A stretch of 64,000 nt of DNA from Neisseria sp. KEM232 (GTDB lineage: Bacteria; Pseudomonadota; Gammaproteobacteria; Burkholderiales; Neisseriaceae). The notes beneath the pieces are model-generated. The model did not search any database. It was not told the DNA's origin and saw nothing but the letters and a program-made list of their open reading frames with translations. The DNA is taken from positions 1,178,001 through 1,242,000 of the forward strand of contig NZ_CP022527.1 of NCBI RefSeq assembly GCF_002237445.1. The letters run 5' to 3'. A program made the position numbers and the translations under genes. Below are positions 56,677 through 64,000 of the stretch, in pieces. Each line of letters begins with the position of its first letter. Position 1 is the first letter of the stretch.

Positions 56677-56732
56677 AGGCAGCCTGAAAGTAAAAAGGCC
56701 GTCTGAAACCGAACAACCGACAGCAACCGAAT

Positions 56733-56872
56733 CCCCTCTCCAGCTTGCGGGGGAGGGCTAGGGTGGGGGTAGTAGGGCAACAGCAATTTCCGCCACGCCC
56801 GCAAACAAAAAAAGCGTTTCCGCAGAAACGCCACTCCCACCCCTCCCCTCCCCCGCAGGGCAGGGGAGGGAG
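56733..56872. repeat. BIME-like composite repeat, copy 2
   Basis: Same order as copy 1 (GGAGGGCTAGGGTGGGGG, GCGTTTCCGCAGAAAC, complementary CCCCTCCCC arm, GGGGAGGGAG), with scattered differences. It lies in the 448-base gap between nuoF and nuoG, which also contains DUS and a REP-like hairpin at 56941-56963. Confidence 0.7.
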
Positions 56873-56940
56873 ACAGAAGCAACACTGTTTTCAGACGGCC
56901 GCCAAGGCAGCCTGAAACGTAAAAAAGCCACCCGAAACCC

Positions 56941-56963
56941 GTAGTTCGGATACTCGTATCCGA
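56941..56963 (+). repeat. GTAG-foot REP-like hairpin, CGGATAC type
   Basis: GTAGTTCGGATAC-TC-GTATCCGA between nuoF and nuoG. Confidence 0.55.
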
Positions 56964-57124
56964 TAAGCCGCTCCAAGCGGCTGTAAGGCAGCCTGAAAAC
57001 CGGCAACGCAAGTTTCAGCGAAGTGAAAAAACACCCCAAGGCCGTCTGAACGCCGCAAACCGCGTTTTCAGGCTGCCCCAAACCATTACCCATTTAAAGA
57101 AAACCCCGTAACTAGGAAACCACC

Positions 57125-59383
57125 ATGTTACAAATCGAAATCGACGGCAAACAAGTGTCGGTAGAGCAGGGCGCGACGGTAATCGAAGCCGCGCAAAAGC
57201 TCGGCACCTACATCCCGCACTTCTGCTACCACAAGAAACTTTCCATTGCTGCTAACTGCCGCATGTGCCTGGTGGAAGTGGAAAAAGCGCCCAAGCCGCT
57301 GCCCGCTTGCGCCACGCCGGTAACCGACGGCATGGTGGTGCGCACCCATTCCGAAAAAGCGCGTCAGGCGCAGGAAGGGGTGATGGAGTTTCTGCTGATC
57401 AACCACCCGCTCGATTGTCCGGTCTGCGACAAGGGCGGCGAGTGCCAGCTGCAGGATTTGGCAATGGGCTATGGCAAAACCACCAGCCGCTACACCGAAG
57501 CCAAGCGCGCCGTGGTCGGCAAAGACATGGGCCCGCTGATTTCCGCCGCCGAAATGAGCCGCTGCATCCACTGCACCCGCTGCGTGCGCTTCACCGAAGA
57601 AATCGCCGGCGAGCAGGAAATCGCCATGGCCTACCGCGGCGAGTTTTCCGAAATCATGCCCTTTGTCGGCAAAGTGGTGGAAACCGAATTGTCGGGCAAC
57701 GTTATCGACCTGTGCCCCGTCGGTGCGCTGACCAGCAAGCCCTTCCGCTTCAACGCCCGCACTTGGGAATTGAGCCGGCGCAAATCCGTTTCCGCCCACG
57801 ACTCTTTGGGCAGCAACCTGATTGTGCAGGTGAAAGAACACACCGTGCGCCGCGTGCTGCCGCTGGAAAACGAAGCCATCAACGAATGCTGGCTGTCCGA
57901 CCGCGACCGCTTTGCCTACGAAGGCCTGTACCACGAAAGCCGTCTGAAAAACCCGAAAATCAAGCAGGGCGGCGAGTGGATCGATGTTGATTGGAAAACT
58001 GCGCTCGAATACGTGCGCACATCGCTGGACTGCGTCGGCAAAGACGGCCAGCAGGACCAAATCGGCATCTGGGCCAACCCGATGAACACTGTTGAAGAGC
58101 TGTATCTGGCGAAAAAACTGGCGCAGGGTCTCGGCATCAAACATTTCGACACCCGCCTGCAGGCGCAGGACAGCCGCCTGCAAGGCAGCCTGAAAGGCGC
58201 GCAATGGCTCGGCCAGAGCATTGAAGACTTGGGCAATGCCGGTGCCATTCTGGTGCTCGGCGCCAACCTGCGCAAAGAGCAGCCGCTCCTGACCGCCCGC
58301 CTGCGCCGCGCCGCCAACAACGGCAGCCAGATCAGCGTGCTCGCCAGCAGCAAAGAAGCGCTGCATATGCCGCTTGCCGCGCAGCAAATCCTGCATCCGA
58401 ACCAATGGGCAGGCTGCCTGAAAACCCTGGCGCAGGACTTGGAAAACGGTATCGGCGGCAGCCTGAAAACCGCCGAGCAGGCCGCCATTGTGCTGGGCGC
58501 CGAAGCGCAGAACCATCCCGATTACGCCGCCATCTATGCCGCCGCGCAGGAGCTGGCCGATGCTACCGGCGCCAAGCTCGGCATTCTGCCGCAGGCGGCC
58601 AACAGCGTCGGCGCTGATGTGCTGGCAGTCAATAACGGACAGACCATTGCCGAAATGATTGCCCAGCCGAAAAAAGCCGTGCTGCTGTTGAACGTCGAAC
58701 CCGAAATCGACGTGGCCAACGGCGGCCGTGCCGTGGCCGCGCTGCGCGAAGCGCAAACCGTGATGGCCTTCACCCCCTATGTCAGCGACACTCTGCTAGA
58801 CGTGTGCGACCTGCTGCTGCCGATTGCGCCCTTTACCGAAACTTCCGGCAGCCTGATCAATATGGAAGGCCGCTTGCAGTCCTTCCACGGCGTATCCAAA
58901 GGCTACGGTGACAGCCGCCCGCTGTGGAAAATCCTGCGCGTGCTGGGCAATATTTTTGAAGTGGACGGCTTTGAGTTCGACAGCAGCGAAGAAGTGCTGC
59001 AAGAAGCAATCGACAAAGACGCGCTGGCCGGCAAACTCGACAACCGCAGCAGCTGGCAGGGCGCAGCCGCGCCGGCCGGCAGCGGGCTGACCCGCGTCGG
59101 CGGCACCGGCATCTACCACACCGACGCCATCGTGCGCCGCGCCGAATCGCTGCAGCAAACCGGCCACGCCCAAGTGCCCGCCGCCCGCGTCCACCCGCTG
59201 ACGCTGGCCGCGCTCGGCCTGCTCGATGGCGACAGCGTGCGCGCCAAACACGGCGCCCACAGCGTTACCGTCAGCGTCTCGGCCGACAAAACGCTGCCGG
59301 AAAACATCGTCCACCTGCCGCTGCACAGCGCCAACGCCGAATTGGGCGGCATGATGAACGCCATCGAACTGGAAAGGGCTTAA
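57125..59383 (+). CDS. nuoG: NADH dehydrogenase I subunit G
   Basis: A 752-residue Fe-S subunit. N-terminal ferredoxin-like cysteines lie in HFCYHKKLSIAANCRMC and PACATPV (about 34-63), then LDCPVCDKGGECQL (near 101), the 4Fe-4S ligands SRCIHCTRCVRF (near 146) and a C in IDLCPVGAL near 197; a molybdopterin-like domain follows without cofactor. Shorter than E. coli NuoG, similar to beta-proteobacterial ones. Contains AGGCAGCCTGAA and AGGCTGCCTGAA uptake sequences in frame. nuoH starts three bases after its stop. Confidence 0.96.
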   Translation: MLQIEIDGKQVSVEQGATVIEAAQKLGTYIPHFCYHKKLSIAANCRMCLVEVEKAPKPLPACATPVTDGMVVRTHSEKARQAQEGVMEFLLINHPLDCPVCDKGGECQLQDLAMGYGKTTSRYTEAKRAVVGKDMGPLISAAEMSRCIHCTRCVRFTEEIAGEQEIAMAYRGEFSEIMPFVGKVVETELSGNVIDLCPVGALTSKPFRFNARTWELSRRKSVSAHDSLGSNLIVQVKEHTVRRVLPLENEAINECWLSDRDRFAYEGLYHESRLKNPKIKQGGEWIDVDWKTALEYVRTSLDCVGKDGQQDQIGIWANPMNTVEELYLAKKLAQGLGIKHFDTRLQAQDSRLQGSLKGAQWLGQSIEDLGNAGAILVLGANLRKEQPLLTARLRRAANNGSQISVLASSKEALHMPLAAQQILHPNQWAGCLKTLAQDLENGIGGSLKTAEQAAIVLGAEAQNHPDYAAIYAAAQELADATGAKLGILPQAANSVGADVLAVNNGQTIAEMIAQPKKAVLLLNVEPEIDVANGGRAVAALREAQTVMAFTPYVSDTLLDVCDLLLPIAPFTETSGSLINMEGRLQSFHGVSKGYGDSRPLWKILRVLGNIFEVDGFEFDSSEEVLQEAIDKDALAGKLDNRSSWQGAAAPAGSGLTRVGGTGIYHTDAIVRRAESLQQTGHAQVPAARVHPLTLAALGLLDGDSVRAKHGAHSVTVSVSADKTLPENIVHLPLHSANAELGGMMNAIELERA

Positions 59384-59386
59384 GCA

Positions 59387-60457
59387 ATGCAAGAATGGTT
59401 CCAAACCCTGTTTTCAGGCTGGCTCGGCCCCATCGGCAGCGACATCGGCCTGATTGTGGCGATCGTCGTCAAAATCGTCATCATCCTGATTCCGCTGATT
59501 CTCACCGTTGCCTACCTGACTTACTTCGAGCGCAAAGTTATCGGCTTTATGCAGCTGCGCGTCGGCCCCAATGTAACCGGCCCGTGGGGTCTGATCCAGC
59601 CGTTTGCCGACGTGTTCAAGCTGCTGTTTAAAGAAGTTACCCGCCCCAAGCTGTCGAACAAGGCGCTGTTCTATATCGGCCCGATTATGTCGCTGGCGCC
59701 GTCGTTTGCCGCTTGGGCGGTGATTCCTTTTTCCGAAAAATGGTTGCTCACCAACATCAACGTCGGCCTGCTCTATATTCTGATGATTACTTCGCTGTCG
59801 GTGTACGGCGTGATCATCGCCGGCTGGGCGTCCAATTCCAAATACTCATTTCTCGGCGCCATGCGCTCTTCCGCGCAAACCATTTCCTACGAAATCGCCA
59901 TGGGCGCGGCCTTGCTGTGTGTGGTGATGGTTTCAGGCAGCCTGAATTTTTCCGAAATCGTCGCCGCCCAAGCGCAGGGCATCGCCGGCGGCTCGGTATT
60001 CTCGTGGAACTGGCTGCCGCTGTTTCCGGTGTTTATCATTTATCTGATTTCCGCCGTTGCCGAAACCAACCGCGCACCCTTTGACGTGGCCGAAGGCGAG
60101 AGTGAAATCGTCGCCGGTTTCCACGTCGAATATTCCGGCTTCGCCTTTGCCCTGTTTTTCCTGGCCGAATACATTTTCATGATCTTGATCGCCGCGCTGA
60201 CATCGCTGATGTTTCTCGGCGGCTGGCTCTCGCCCTTCCCGCAAAGCTGGGGCGCTGTCGGTACGCCGTCGGCCTTCTGGATGTTCGGCAAAATGGCGAT
60301 GGTGCTCTACGGCTATCTGTGGATACGTGCCACCTTTCCCCGCTACCGCTACGACCAAATTATGCGCCTGGGCTGGAAGGTGCTGATCCCGATCAGCTTC
60401 GTGTTTATCGTCGTGCTGGCGCTGTGGATGGTCTCGCCGCTGAGCTTGTGGAAATAG
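59387..60457 (+). CDS. nuoH: NADH dehydrogenase I subunit H
   Basis: Membrane subunit forming the quinone chamber, 356 residues, eight or nine transmembrane helices. Conserved motifs: LTYFERKVIGFMQLRVGPNVTGP (about 44-66), with charged residues linking to the peripheral arm, and PFDVAEGESEIVAGFHVEYSG (about 227-247), the acidic loop near the quinone tunnel. Ribosome site TGGAAAGGGC at the end of nuoG. Confidence 0.97.
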   Translation: MQEWFQTLFSGWLGPIGSDIGLIVAIVVKIVIILIPLILTVAYLTYFERKVIGFMQLRVGPNVTGPWGLIQPFADVFKLLFKEVTRPKLSNKALFYIGPIMSLAPSFAAWAVIPFSEKWLLTNINVGLLYILMITSLSVYGVIIAGWASNSKYSFLGAMRSSAQTISYEIAMGAALLCVVMVSGSLNFSEIVAAQAQGIAGGSVFSWNWLPLFPVFIIYLISAVAETNRAPFDVAEGESEIVAGFHVEYSGFAFALFFLAEYIFMILIAALTSLMFLGGWLSPFPQSWGAVGTPSAFWMFGKMAMVLYGYLWIRATFPRYRYDQIMRLGWKVLIPISFVFIVVLALWMVSPLSLWK

Positions 60458-60513
60458 GCCGTCTGAAAAGCAAAAGCAGCCTGAAAAGGCAGCCTGAAAA
60501 AAAGGACAAGCAA

Positions 60514-60909
60514 ATGATCGAATACAGCAACAGCAAAACCATTACCGCCGAACAGTTTGCGGGCGTACTCGAGCGTTCCGGCATCCGCCGTCCCACTACC
60601 GACCTGCCGCGCCTGCAAACCATGCTCGATCAGGCCGACATCCTGTGGACGGCATGGGACGGTGCGAACCTTGTCGGCGTTGCCCGCTCGCTTACCGACT
60701 TCGCCTACGCCTGCTATCTGTCCGATCTTGCCGTCGATACCGCCTGCCAGCATCAGGGCATCGGCCGCGAACTCGTCCGCCGCACACAGGCGCAAATCGG
60801 CGAAAAAGTCGCCCTGATTCTGCTTTCCGCCCCCGCTGCGATGGACTACTACCCGAAAATCGGCTTTGAAAAAGCCGAAAACGCCTTTATCGTCAAACGT
60901 ACCGCCTGA
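60514..60909 (+). CDS. GNAT-family N-acetyltransferase inserted between nuoH and nuoI
   Basis: A 131-residue acetyltransferase. The acetyl-CoA-binding motif A is LAVDTACQHQGIGRELVRR (about 71-89), with Q/RxxGxG as QHQGIG; the C-terminal YYPKIGFEKAENAF is typical of the GNAT fold. Substrate unknown. The ATG at 60514 follows AAAGGACAAGCAA. It is flanked by AGGCAGCCTGAA-type uptake sequences on both sides, so it probably entered by transformation. It is not a complex I component. Confidence 0.85.
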   Translation: MIEYSNSKTITAEQFAGVLERSGIRRPTTDLPRLQTMLDQADILWTAWDGANLVGVARSLTDFAYACYLSDLAVDTACQHQGIGRELVRRTQAQIGEKVALILLSAPAAMDYYPKIGFEKAENAFIVKRTA

Positions 60910-61007
60910 CACGGCAAGGCAGCCTGAAAACGCACAACGCAAGTTTCGGCAAAGTTTAAAACCAAAACCAAACACCAAAATCCCCTAAAACGGAGGATAC
61001 GAACCCA

Positions 61008-61487
61008 ATGGCAAACCTAGTCAAAACCTTCCTGCTCGGCGAGCTGGTCAAAGGCATGGGGCTGACCCTGAAAAACTTCTTCGCCCGCAAGGAAACCATC
61101 TACTTCCCCGAAGAAAAAACCCCGCAGTCCGTGCGCTTTCGCGGCCTGCACGCCCAACGCCGTTATCCGAACGGCGAAGAACGCTGCATCGCCTGCAAAC
61201 TGTGCGAGGCCGTCTGCCCCGCCATGGCCATCAACATCGAATCCGAAGAGCGCGAAGACGGCACCCGCCGCACCACCCGCTACGACATCGACCTGACCAA
61301 GTGCATCTTCTGCGGCTTCTGCGAAGAAGCCTGCCCCACCGACGCCATCGTCGAAACCCATATTTTCGAGTACCACGGCGAGAAAAAGGGCGACCTGCAC
61401 TTCACCAAACCCATGCTCTTGGCCATCGGCGACAAATACGAAGAAGAAATCGCCAAACGCAAAGCCGCCGACGCGCCCTACCGTTGA
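61008..61487 (+). CDS. nuoI: NADH dehydrogenase I subunit I
   Basis: Ferredoxin-like subunit with clusters N6a and N6b, 159 residues. Two 4Fe-4S motifs, CIACKLCEAVCPA (near 64-76) and CIFCGFCEEACPT (near 103-115), are intact. Ribosome site ACGGAGGATACG before the ATG at 61008. Confidence 0.97.
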   Translation: MANLVKTFLLGELVKGMGLTLKNFFARKETIYFPEEKTPQSVRFRGLHAQRRYPNGEERCIACKLCEAVCPAMAINIESEEREDGTRRTTRYDIDLTKCIFCGFCEEACPTDAIVETHIFEYHGEKKGDLHFTKPMLLAIGDKYEEEIAKRKAADAPYR

Positions 61488-61542
61488 GGCAGCCTGAAAG
61501 GCAAAAGGCTACCTGAAAACCTTAAACTGCCGTCATTAGTGA

Positions 61543-61566
61543 GTAGGTCGGGCACTTATGCCCGAC
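61543..61566 (+). repeat. GTAG-foot REP-like hairpin, GTCGGGCA type, unit 1
   Basis: GTAGGTCGGGCA-CTTA-TGCCCGAC. It begins a repeat-rich 403-base stretch (61488-61890) with no gene. Confidence 0.7.
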
Positions 61567-61597
61567 AAACACCGGCAACAGAAAAATATCTGCCGTC

Positions 61598-61617
61598 ATT
61601 TCCGCGCAGGCGGGAAT
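61598..61617. repeat. dRS3-like repeat, one mismatch
   Basis: ATTTCC-N8-GGGAAT between REP-like units. Confidence 0.6.
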
Positions 61618-61673
61618 CTTGGCGGCACAACAGCAAAGGCGGCCAACCCCAACCGCCGCCCACCCCAACCAAG

Positions 61674-61693
61674 ATTCCCGCCTGCGCGGGAAT
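61674..61693. repeat. dRS3 repeat
   Basis: Exact ATTCCC-GCCTGCGC-GGGAAT. Confidence 0.85.
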
Positions 61694-61710
61694 GACGAGA
61701 TTGAAGTAAA

Positions 61711-61734
61711 GTAGGTCGGGCATTTATGCCCGAC
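61711..61734 (+). repeat. GTAG-foot REP-like hairpin, GTCGGGCA type, unit 2
   Basis: GTAGGTCGGGCA-TTTA-TGCCCGAC, almost identical to unit 1. Confidence 0.7.
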
Positions 61735-61757
61735 AAACGCCGGCCAATTTGAAACAT

Positions 61758-61781
61758 GTCGGGCATCAATGCTCGACCTAC
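61758..61781 (-). repeat. GTAG-foot REP-like hairpin, GTCGGGCA type, inverted unit 3
   Basis: On the minus strand GTAGGTCGAGCA-TTGA-TGCCCGAC; with unit 2 it makes an inverted pair. Confidence 0.65.
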
Positions 61782-61801
61782 AAACTGAAAACACAAGCAA
61801 C

Positions 61802-61827
61802 GTAGGGTGTGTGGCTCCGCCACGCAC
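61802..61827 (+). repeat. GTAG-foot REP-like hairpin, GTGTGTGGC type
   Basis: GTAGGTGTGTGGC-like foot and stem: GTGTGTGGC-TCC-GCCACGCAC, one mismatch. Same family as 15338-15367. Confidence 0.6.
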
Positions 61828-61890
61828 GCGGCAAAGCAAAAGCAGCCTGAAACGCAAAAGGCAGCCTGAAATCCAAACAGGAGCAGCACC

Positions 61891-62448
61891 ATGAGCAAAA
61901 CCCTCGTCATCGTCGCGCATCCGAGTATTGCGCAGTCCGCCGTCAACAAACGCTGGCTTGCCCAATTGCGCCGATACCCCGAACGCTTTACCGTGCACGA
62001 GCTTTACGCCACCTACCCCGACGGCAAAATCGACATCGCCGCCGAACAGCGGCTGGCGGACGCGCATCAGGCTTTGGTATTGCAGTTTCCCGTGTATTGG
62101 TTCAACTGCCCGCCGCTGCTGAAACAATGGCTGGACGACGTGCTGACCTACGGCTGGGCATACGGTTCGCAAGGCAAAGCCCTGGCAGGCAAGAAAACCG
62201 CGATTGCCGTGTCGCTGGGCACGCCCGCTGCCGACTACACGCGCGAAGGCGCAGTCGGCTGCACCGTTGCCGAAGCACTGCGCCCGTTTGAATTGTCCCT
62301 GCGCTACTGCAACGCCGACTACCGCCCGATGTTTGCCTTCCACACCATCGACAGCAACGCGGGCTACACCGAAGCCGCTTTGCAGGCGATAGAGCAAAGC
62401 GCGGCGGATTATGTGGCGTGGCTGGATGCGCTGGCGCAGGCAGCCTGA
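61891..62448 (+). CDS. NAD(P)H-dependent flavodoxin-fold oxidoreductase inserted in nuo
   Basis: A 185-residue FMN-dependent oxidoreductase of the NQO1/KefF/MdaB-like group. Flavodoxin-like start KTLVIVAHPSIAQSAVNKRW (2-21), the FPVYWFNCPPLLKQWLDDV segment (about 65-83) that binds flavin, and LTYGWAYGSQGKALAGKKT (about 85-103) are family hallmarks. It may reduce quinones, a loose functional link with complex I. Starts after an AACAGGAGCAGCACC ribosome site. Preceded by the repeat-rich 403 bases. Confidence 0.87.
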   Translation: MSKTLVIVAHPSIAQSAVNKRWLAQLRRYPERFTVHELYATYPDGKIDIAAEQRLADAHQALVLQFPVYWFNCPPLLKQWLDDVLTYGWAYGSQGKALAGKKTAIAVSLGTPAADYTREGAVGCTVAEALRPFELSLRYCNADYRPMFAFHTIDSNAGYTEAALQAIEQSAADYVAWLDALAQAA

Positions 62449-62534
62449 AACCGTAAGAGGCTACCTGAAAAACCAAACAGGCTGTCTGAAACCCGCAGCC
62501 ATGCAGCTTGGGAAAGCCTGAAAGAAAAAATAAA

Positions 62535-62894
62535 ATGTTTAAAATCATTATGCTGGTAAAGAAGAAAACCGAACTCGACACCGAGGCATTTATCGCCCGC
62601 TGGCAGCAGCATTCTGAAAAAGTGCTGGGTTTGAAGGACGTACTGAATATCCGCCATTACGCCAAAACGCTGCCGTTTCAGGCCGGTGCGCAACCTGCCA
62701 CCCAGCGCGGCACGCTGCCGTTTGCGTTTGATGCGATGGGCGAGCTGTGGTACGACAGCCGCGACGATTTCCAACGCGCCCGCGAAACCGAAGCAGGGCA
62801 GGCGGCACTGGCCGCACTGCGCGAGGATGAAGCCGAGTTCGTGGATTTGCAGCATTCCGTCATGTGGTTTGGCGAAGAAGAGCGCGTGATTTGA
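62535..62894 (+). CDS. EthD-domain protein
   Basis: A 119-residue dimeric ferredoxin-like barrel of the EthD family: MFKIIMLVKKKTELDTEAFI (1-20), HYAKTLP (near 45), then FDAMGELWYDSRDDFQ (near 68-83). EthD proteins are linked to ether degradation or small-molecule binding; actual function unknown. ATG at 62535; an ATG 27 bases upstream in frame has no ribosome site. Eighty-six bases separate it from the preceding oxidoreductase, so both may form a small cargo unit. Confidence 0.8.
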   Translation: MFKIIMLVKKKTELDTEAFIARWQQHSEKVLGLKDVLNIRHYAKTLPFQAGAQPATQRGTLPFAFDAMGELWYDSRDDFQRARETEAGQAALAALREDEAEFVDLQHSVMWFGEEERVI

Positions 62895-62967
62895 AGTCAA
62901 AGGCAGCCCAGACCCCAAAAAAAGGCCGTCTGAAAAGCATTGAAAAACCCCCACCGGAAAGACCTTT

Positions 62968-63633
62968 ATGAGCTTCCAACTGATTATGTTCTACACCCTG
63001 GCCGCCATCATCCTGTTTGGCGCGCTCAAAACCGTAACCGCCAAGAACCCCGTGCATGCCGCGCTGTATCTGGTGCTCACCTTCTGCATGAGCGCGATGA
63101 TGTGGATGCTGATGCAGGCCGAGTTCCTCGGCATCACGCTGGTGGTGGTGTATGTGGGCGCGGTGATGGTGCTGTTCCTGTTTGTGGTGATGATGCTCAA
63201 CATCGACATCGAAGAAATGCGCAAAGGCTTCTGGCGCAACGCCCCCGCCGCGCTGACCGTCGGCGTGCTGATGGCCGTCGCCCTGATTCTGATACTGGTG
63301 TCGCCCAAAACCAACCTTGCCGCCTTCGGCCCGATGAACGACATCCCCGCCGATTACAGCAACGTGCGCGATCTCGGCAGCCAGATTTACACCACCTACC
63401 TGCTGCCCTTTGAGCTCGCCGCCGTGCTGCTGGTGCTGGGCATGGTTGCCGCCATCGCCCTGGTACACCGCAAATCCAGCAACCCCAAACGCATCGACCC
63501 CGCCGACCAGGTCAAAGTCGATGCCAAACAAGGCCGCCTGCGCATGGTGAAAATGGCCGCCGTGGTGCAGACCCCGTCCGCGCCCGCAGCCGAAGAAACC
63601 GACGATGCCGCCGATTCGGAGAACAAAGCATGA
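62968..63633 (+). CDS. nuoJ: NADH dehydrogenase I subunit J
   Basis: Membrane subunit with five transmembrane helices, 221 residues. The third-helix region AEFLGITLVVVYVGAVMVLFLFVVMM (about 51-76) contains the pi-bulge tyrosine and is characteristic. The C-terminal soluble tail is longer than in E. coli. Its stop overlaps the nuoK start (ATGA). Confidence 0.96.
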   Translation: MSFQLIMFYTLAAIILFGALKTVTAKNPVHAALYLVLTFCMSAMMWMLMQAEFLGITLVVVYVGAVMVLFLFVVMMLNIDIEEMRKGFWRNAPAALTVGVLMAVALILILVSPKTNLAAFGPMNDIPADYSNVRDLGSQIYTTYLLPFELAAVLLVLGMVAAIALVHRKSSNPKRIDPADQVKVDAKQGRLRMVKMAAVVQTPSAPAAEETDDAADSENKA

Positions 63634-63935
63634 TTACGCTGACCCACTATCTGGTACTCGCCGCCCTGCTGTTCGGCATCAGCGCCATGGGCATCTTTAT
63701 GAACCGCAAAAACGTACTCGTTTTGCTGATGTCCATCGAGCTGATGCTCCTGGCCGTAAACTTCAACTTCATCGCCTTCTCGCAATACCTGGGAGACACC
63801 GCAGGCCAGATTTTCGTCTTTTTCGTCTTGACCGTAGCCGCCGCCGAATCCGCGATTGGTTTGGCGATTATGGTTTTGGTGTTCCGCAACCGCCAAAGCA
63901 TCAACATCAGCGATTTGGACAGTTTGAAAGGGTAG
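63630..63935 (+). CDS. nuoK: NADH dehydrogenase I subunit K
   Basis: A 101-residue antiporter-like membrane subunit with three helices. Conserved glutamates for proton transfer lie in LMSIELMLLAVNF (near 36) and AAAESAIGLAIMV (near 70). nuoL, nuoM and nuoN should follow to the right of the window. Confidence 0.97.
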   Translation: MITLTHYLVLAALLFGISAMGIFMNRKNVLVLLMSIELMLLAVNFNFIAFSQYLGDTAGQIFVFFVLTVAAAESAIGLAIMVLVFRNRQSINISDLDSLKG

Positions 63936-63976
63936 GGCGGTTTCAGACTGCTTTGCAGGCCGTCTGAAAAGCAGAC

Positions 63977-63999
63977 GTAGGTTGGGTTGCAAACCCAAC
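63977..63999 (+). repeat. GTAG-foot REP-like hairpin, GTTGGGTT type
   Basis: GTAGGTTGGGTT-GCA-AACCCAAC at the right edge, after an AGGCCGTCTGAA; same family as 46450-46517. Confidence 0.6.
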
Positions 64000-64000
64000 A

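Overview
The window is chromosomal DNA of a commensal-type Neisseria. The 12-mer DNA uptake sequence AGGCCGTCTGAA (AG-DUS) occurs throughout, singly and as inverted pairs at gene ends, together with dRS3 repeats and one Correia-type element. The gene content (pgl-like glycosylation genes, mla operon, def-fmt-rsmB-ntrYX block, ilvI-ilvH-ilvC, two-haem cytochrome c5, nuo operon) is neisserial. The high GC content and AG-type DUS argue against N. meningitidis or N. gonorrhoeae; a GC-rich species such as N. bacilliformis is a guess. No rRNA, prophage, complete insertion sequence or CRISPR array is visible. There is one tRNA, Arg with anticodon CCG.

Layout. 0-4.5 kb: mnmG, a HAD nucleotidase, an orphan thiamine-binding protein (thiB) and rsmG. 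4.5-8.3 kb: a type IV pilin island with two pilins around a beta-lactamase-fold serine hydrolase, then a TfpX/TfpZ accessory protein; the first pilin has a sigma-54-type -24/-12 sequence upstream. 8.3-12.6 kb: mrp, gcvT, an Lrp/AsnC regulator and a 2-hydroxyacid dehydrogenase. 12.6-17.6 kb: a DUF4870 membrane protein, then pgl-like genes: glycosyltransferase, phosphoglycosyltransferase, ASCH protein, acetyltransferase and sugar aminotransferase. The first two enzymatic halves that Neisseria PglB normally fuses are separate genes here. 17.6-25.5 kb: a ubiquinone-type monooxygenase, psd, the mla operon (mlaF-[unknown]-mlaE-D-C-B-A) and a free methionine sulfoxide reductase. 25.6-33.7 kb: a DUF442 phosphatase-like protein, hemH, three uncharacterised envelope genes, ftsK, anmK, a hypothetical gene and cytochrome c5. 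34-38 kb: tRNA-Arg and the branched-chain amino acid genes ilvI-ilvH-x-ilvC. 38.4-50.7 kb: an MliC-like lipoprotein, YceI, a Correia-type element, ntrX-ntrY, a DUF4390 gene, rsmB, an inserted segment (esterase, Excalibur protein, YafQ-DinJ toxin-antitoxin), fmt, def and a LysM protein. 51-64 kb: the complex I operon nuoA to nuoK, interrupted by five unrelated genes; nuoL-N presumably lie beyond the right edge.

The most unusual observations are: (i) the pilin-hydrolase-pilin-accessory island and its sigma-54-type promoter sequence; (ii) a 162-bp non-Correia MITE-like element and an internally deleted 44-bp relative lying in the lrp leader; (iii) a Correia-type element whose terminal inverted repeats differ from the classical ones; (iv) a nuo operon carrying cargo genes, GTAG-foot REP hairpins, paired REP (BIME-like) repeats and DUS of several dialects; (v) an unknown membrane protein inside the mla operon and an MlaA without a lipobox. 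All functional calls come from reading the sequence; no database search was run.
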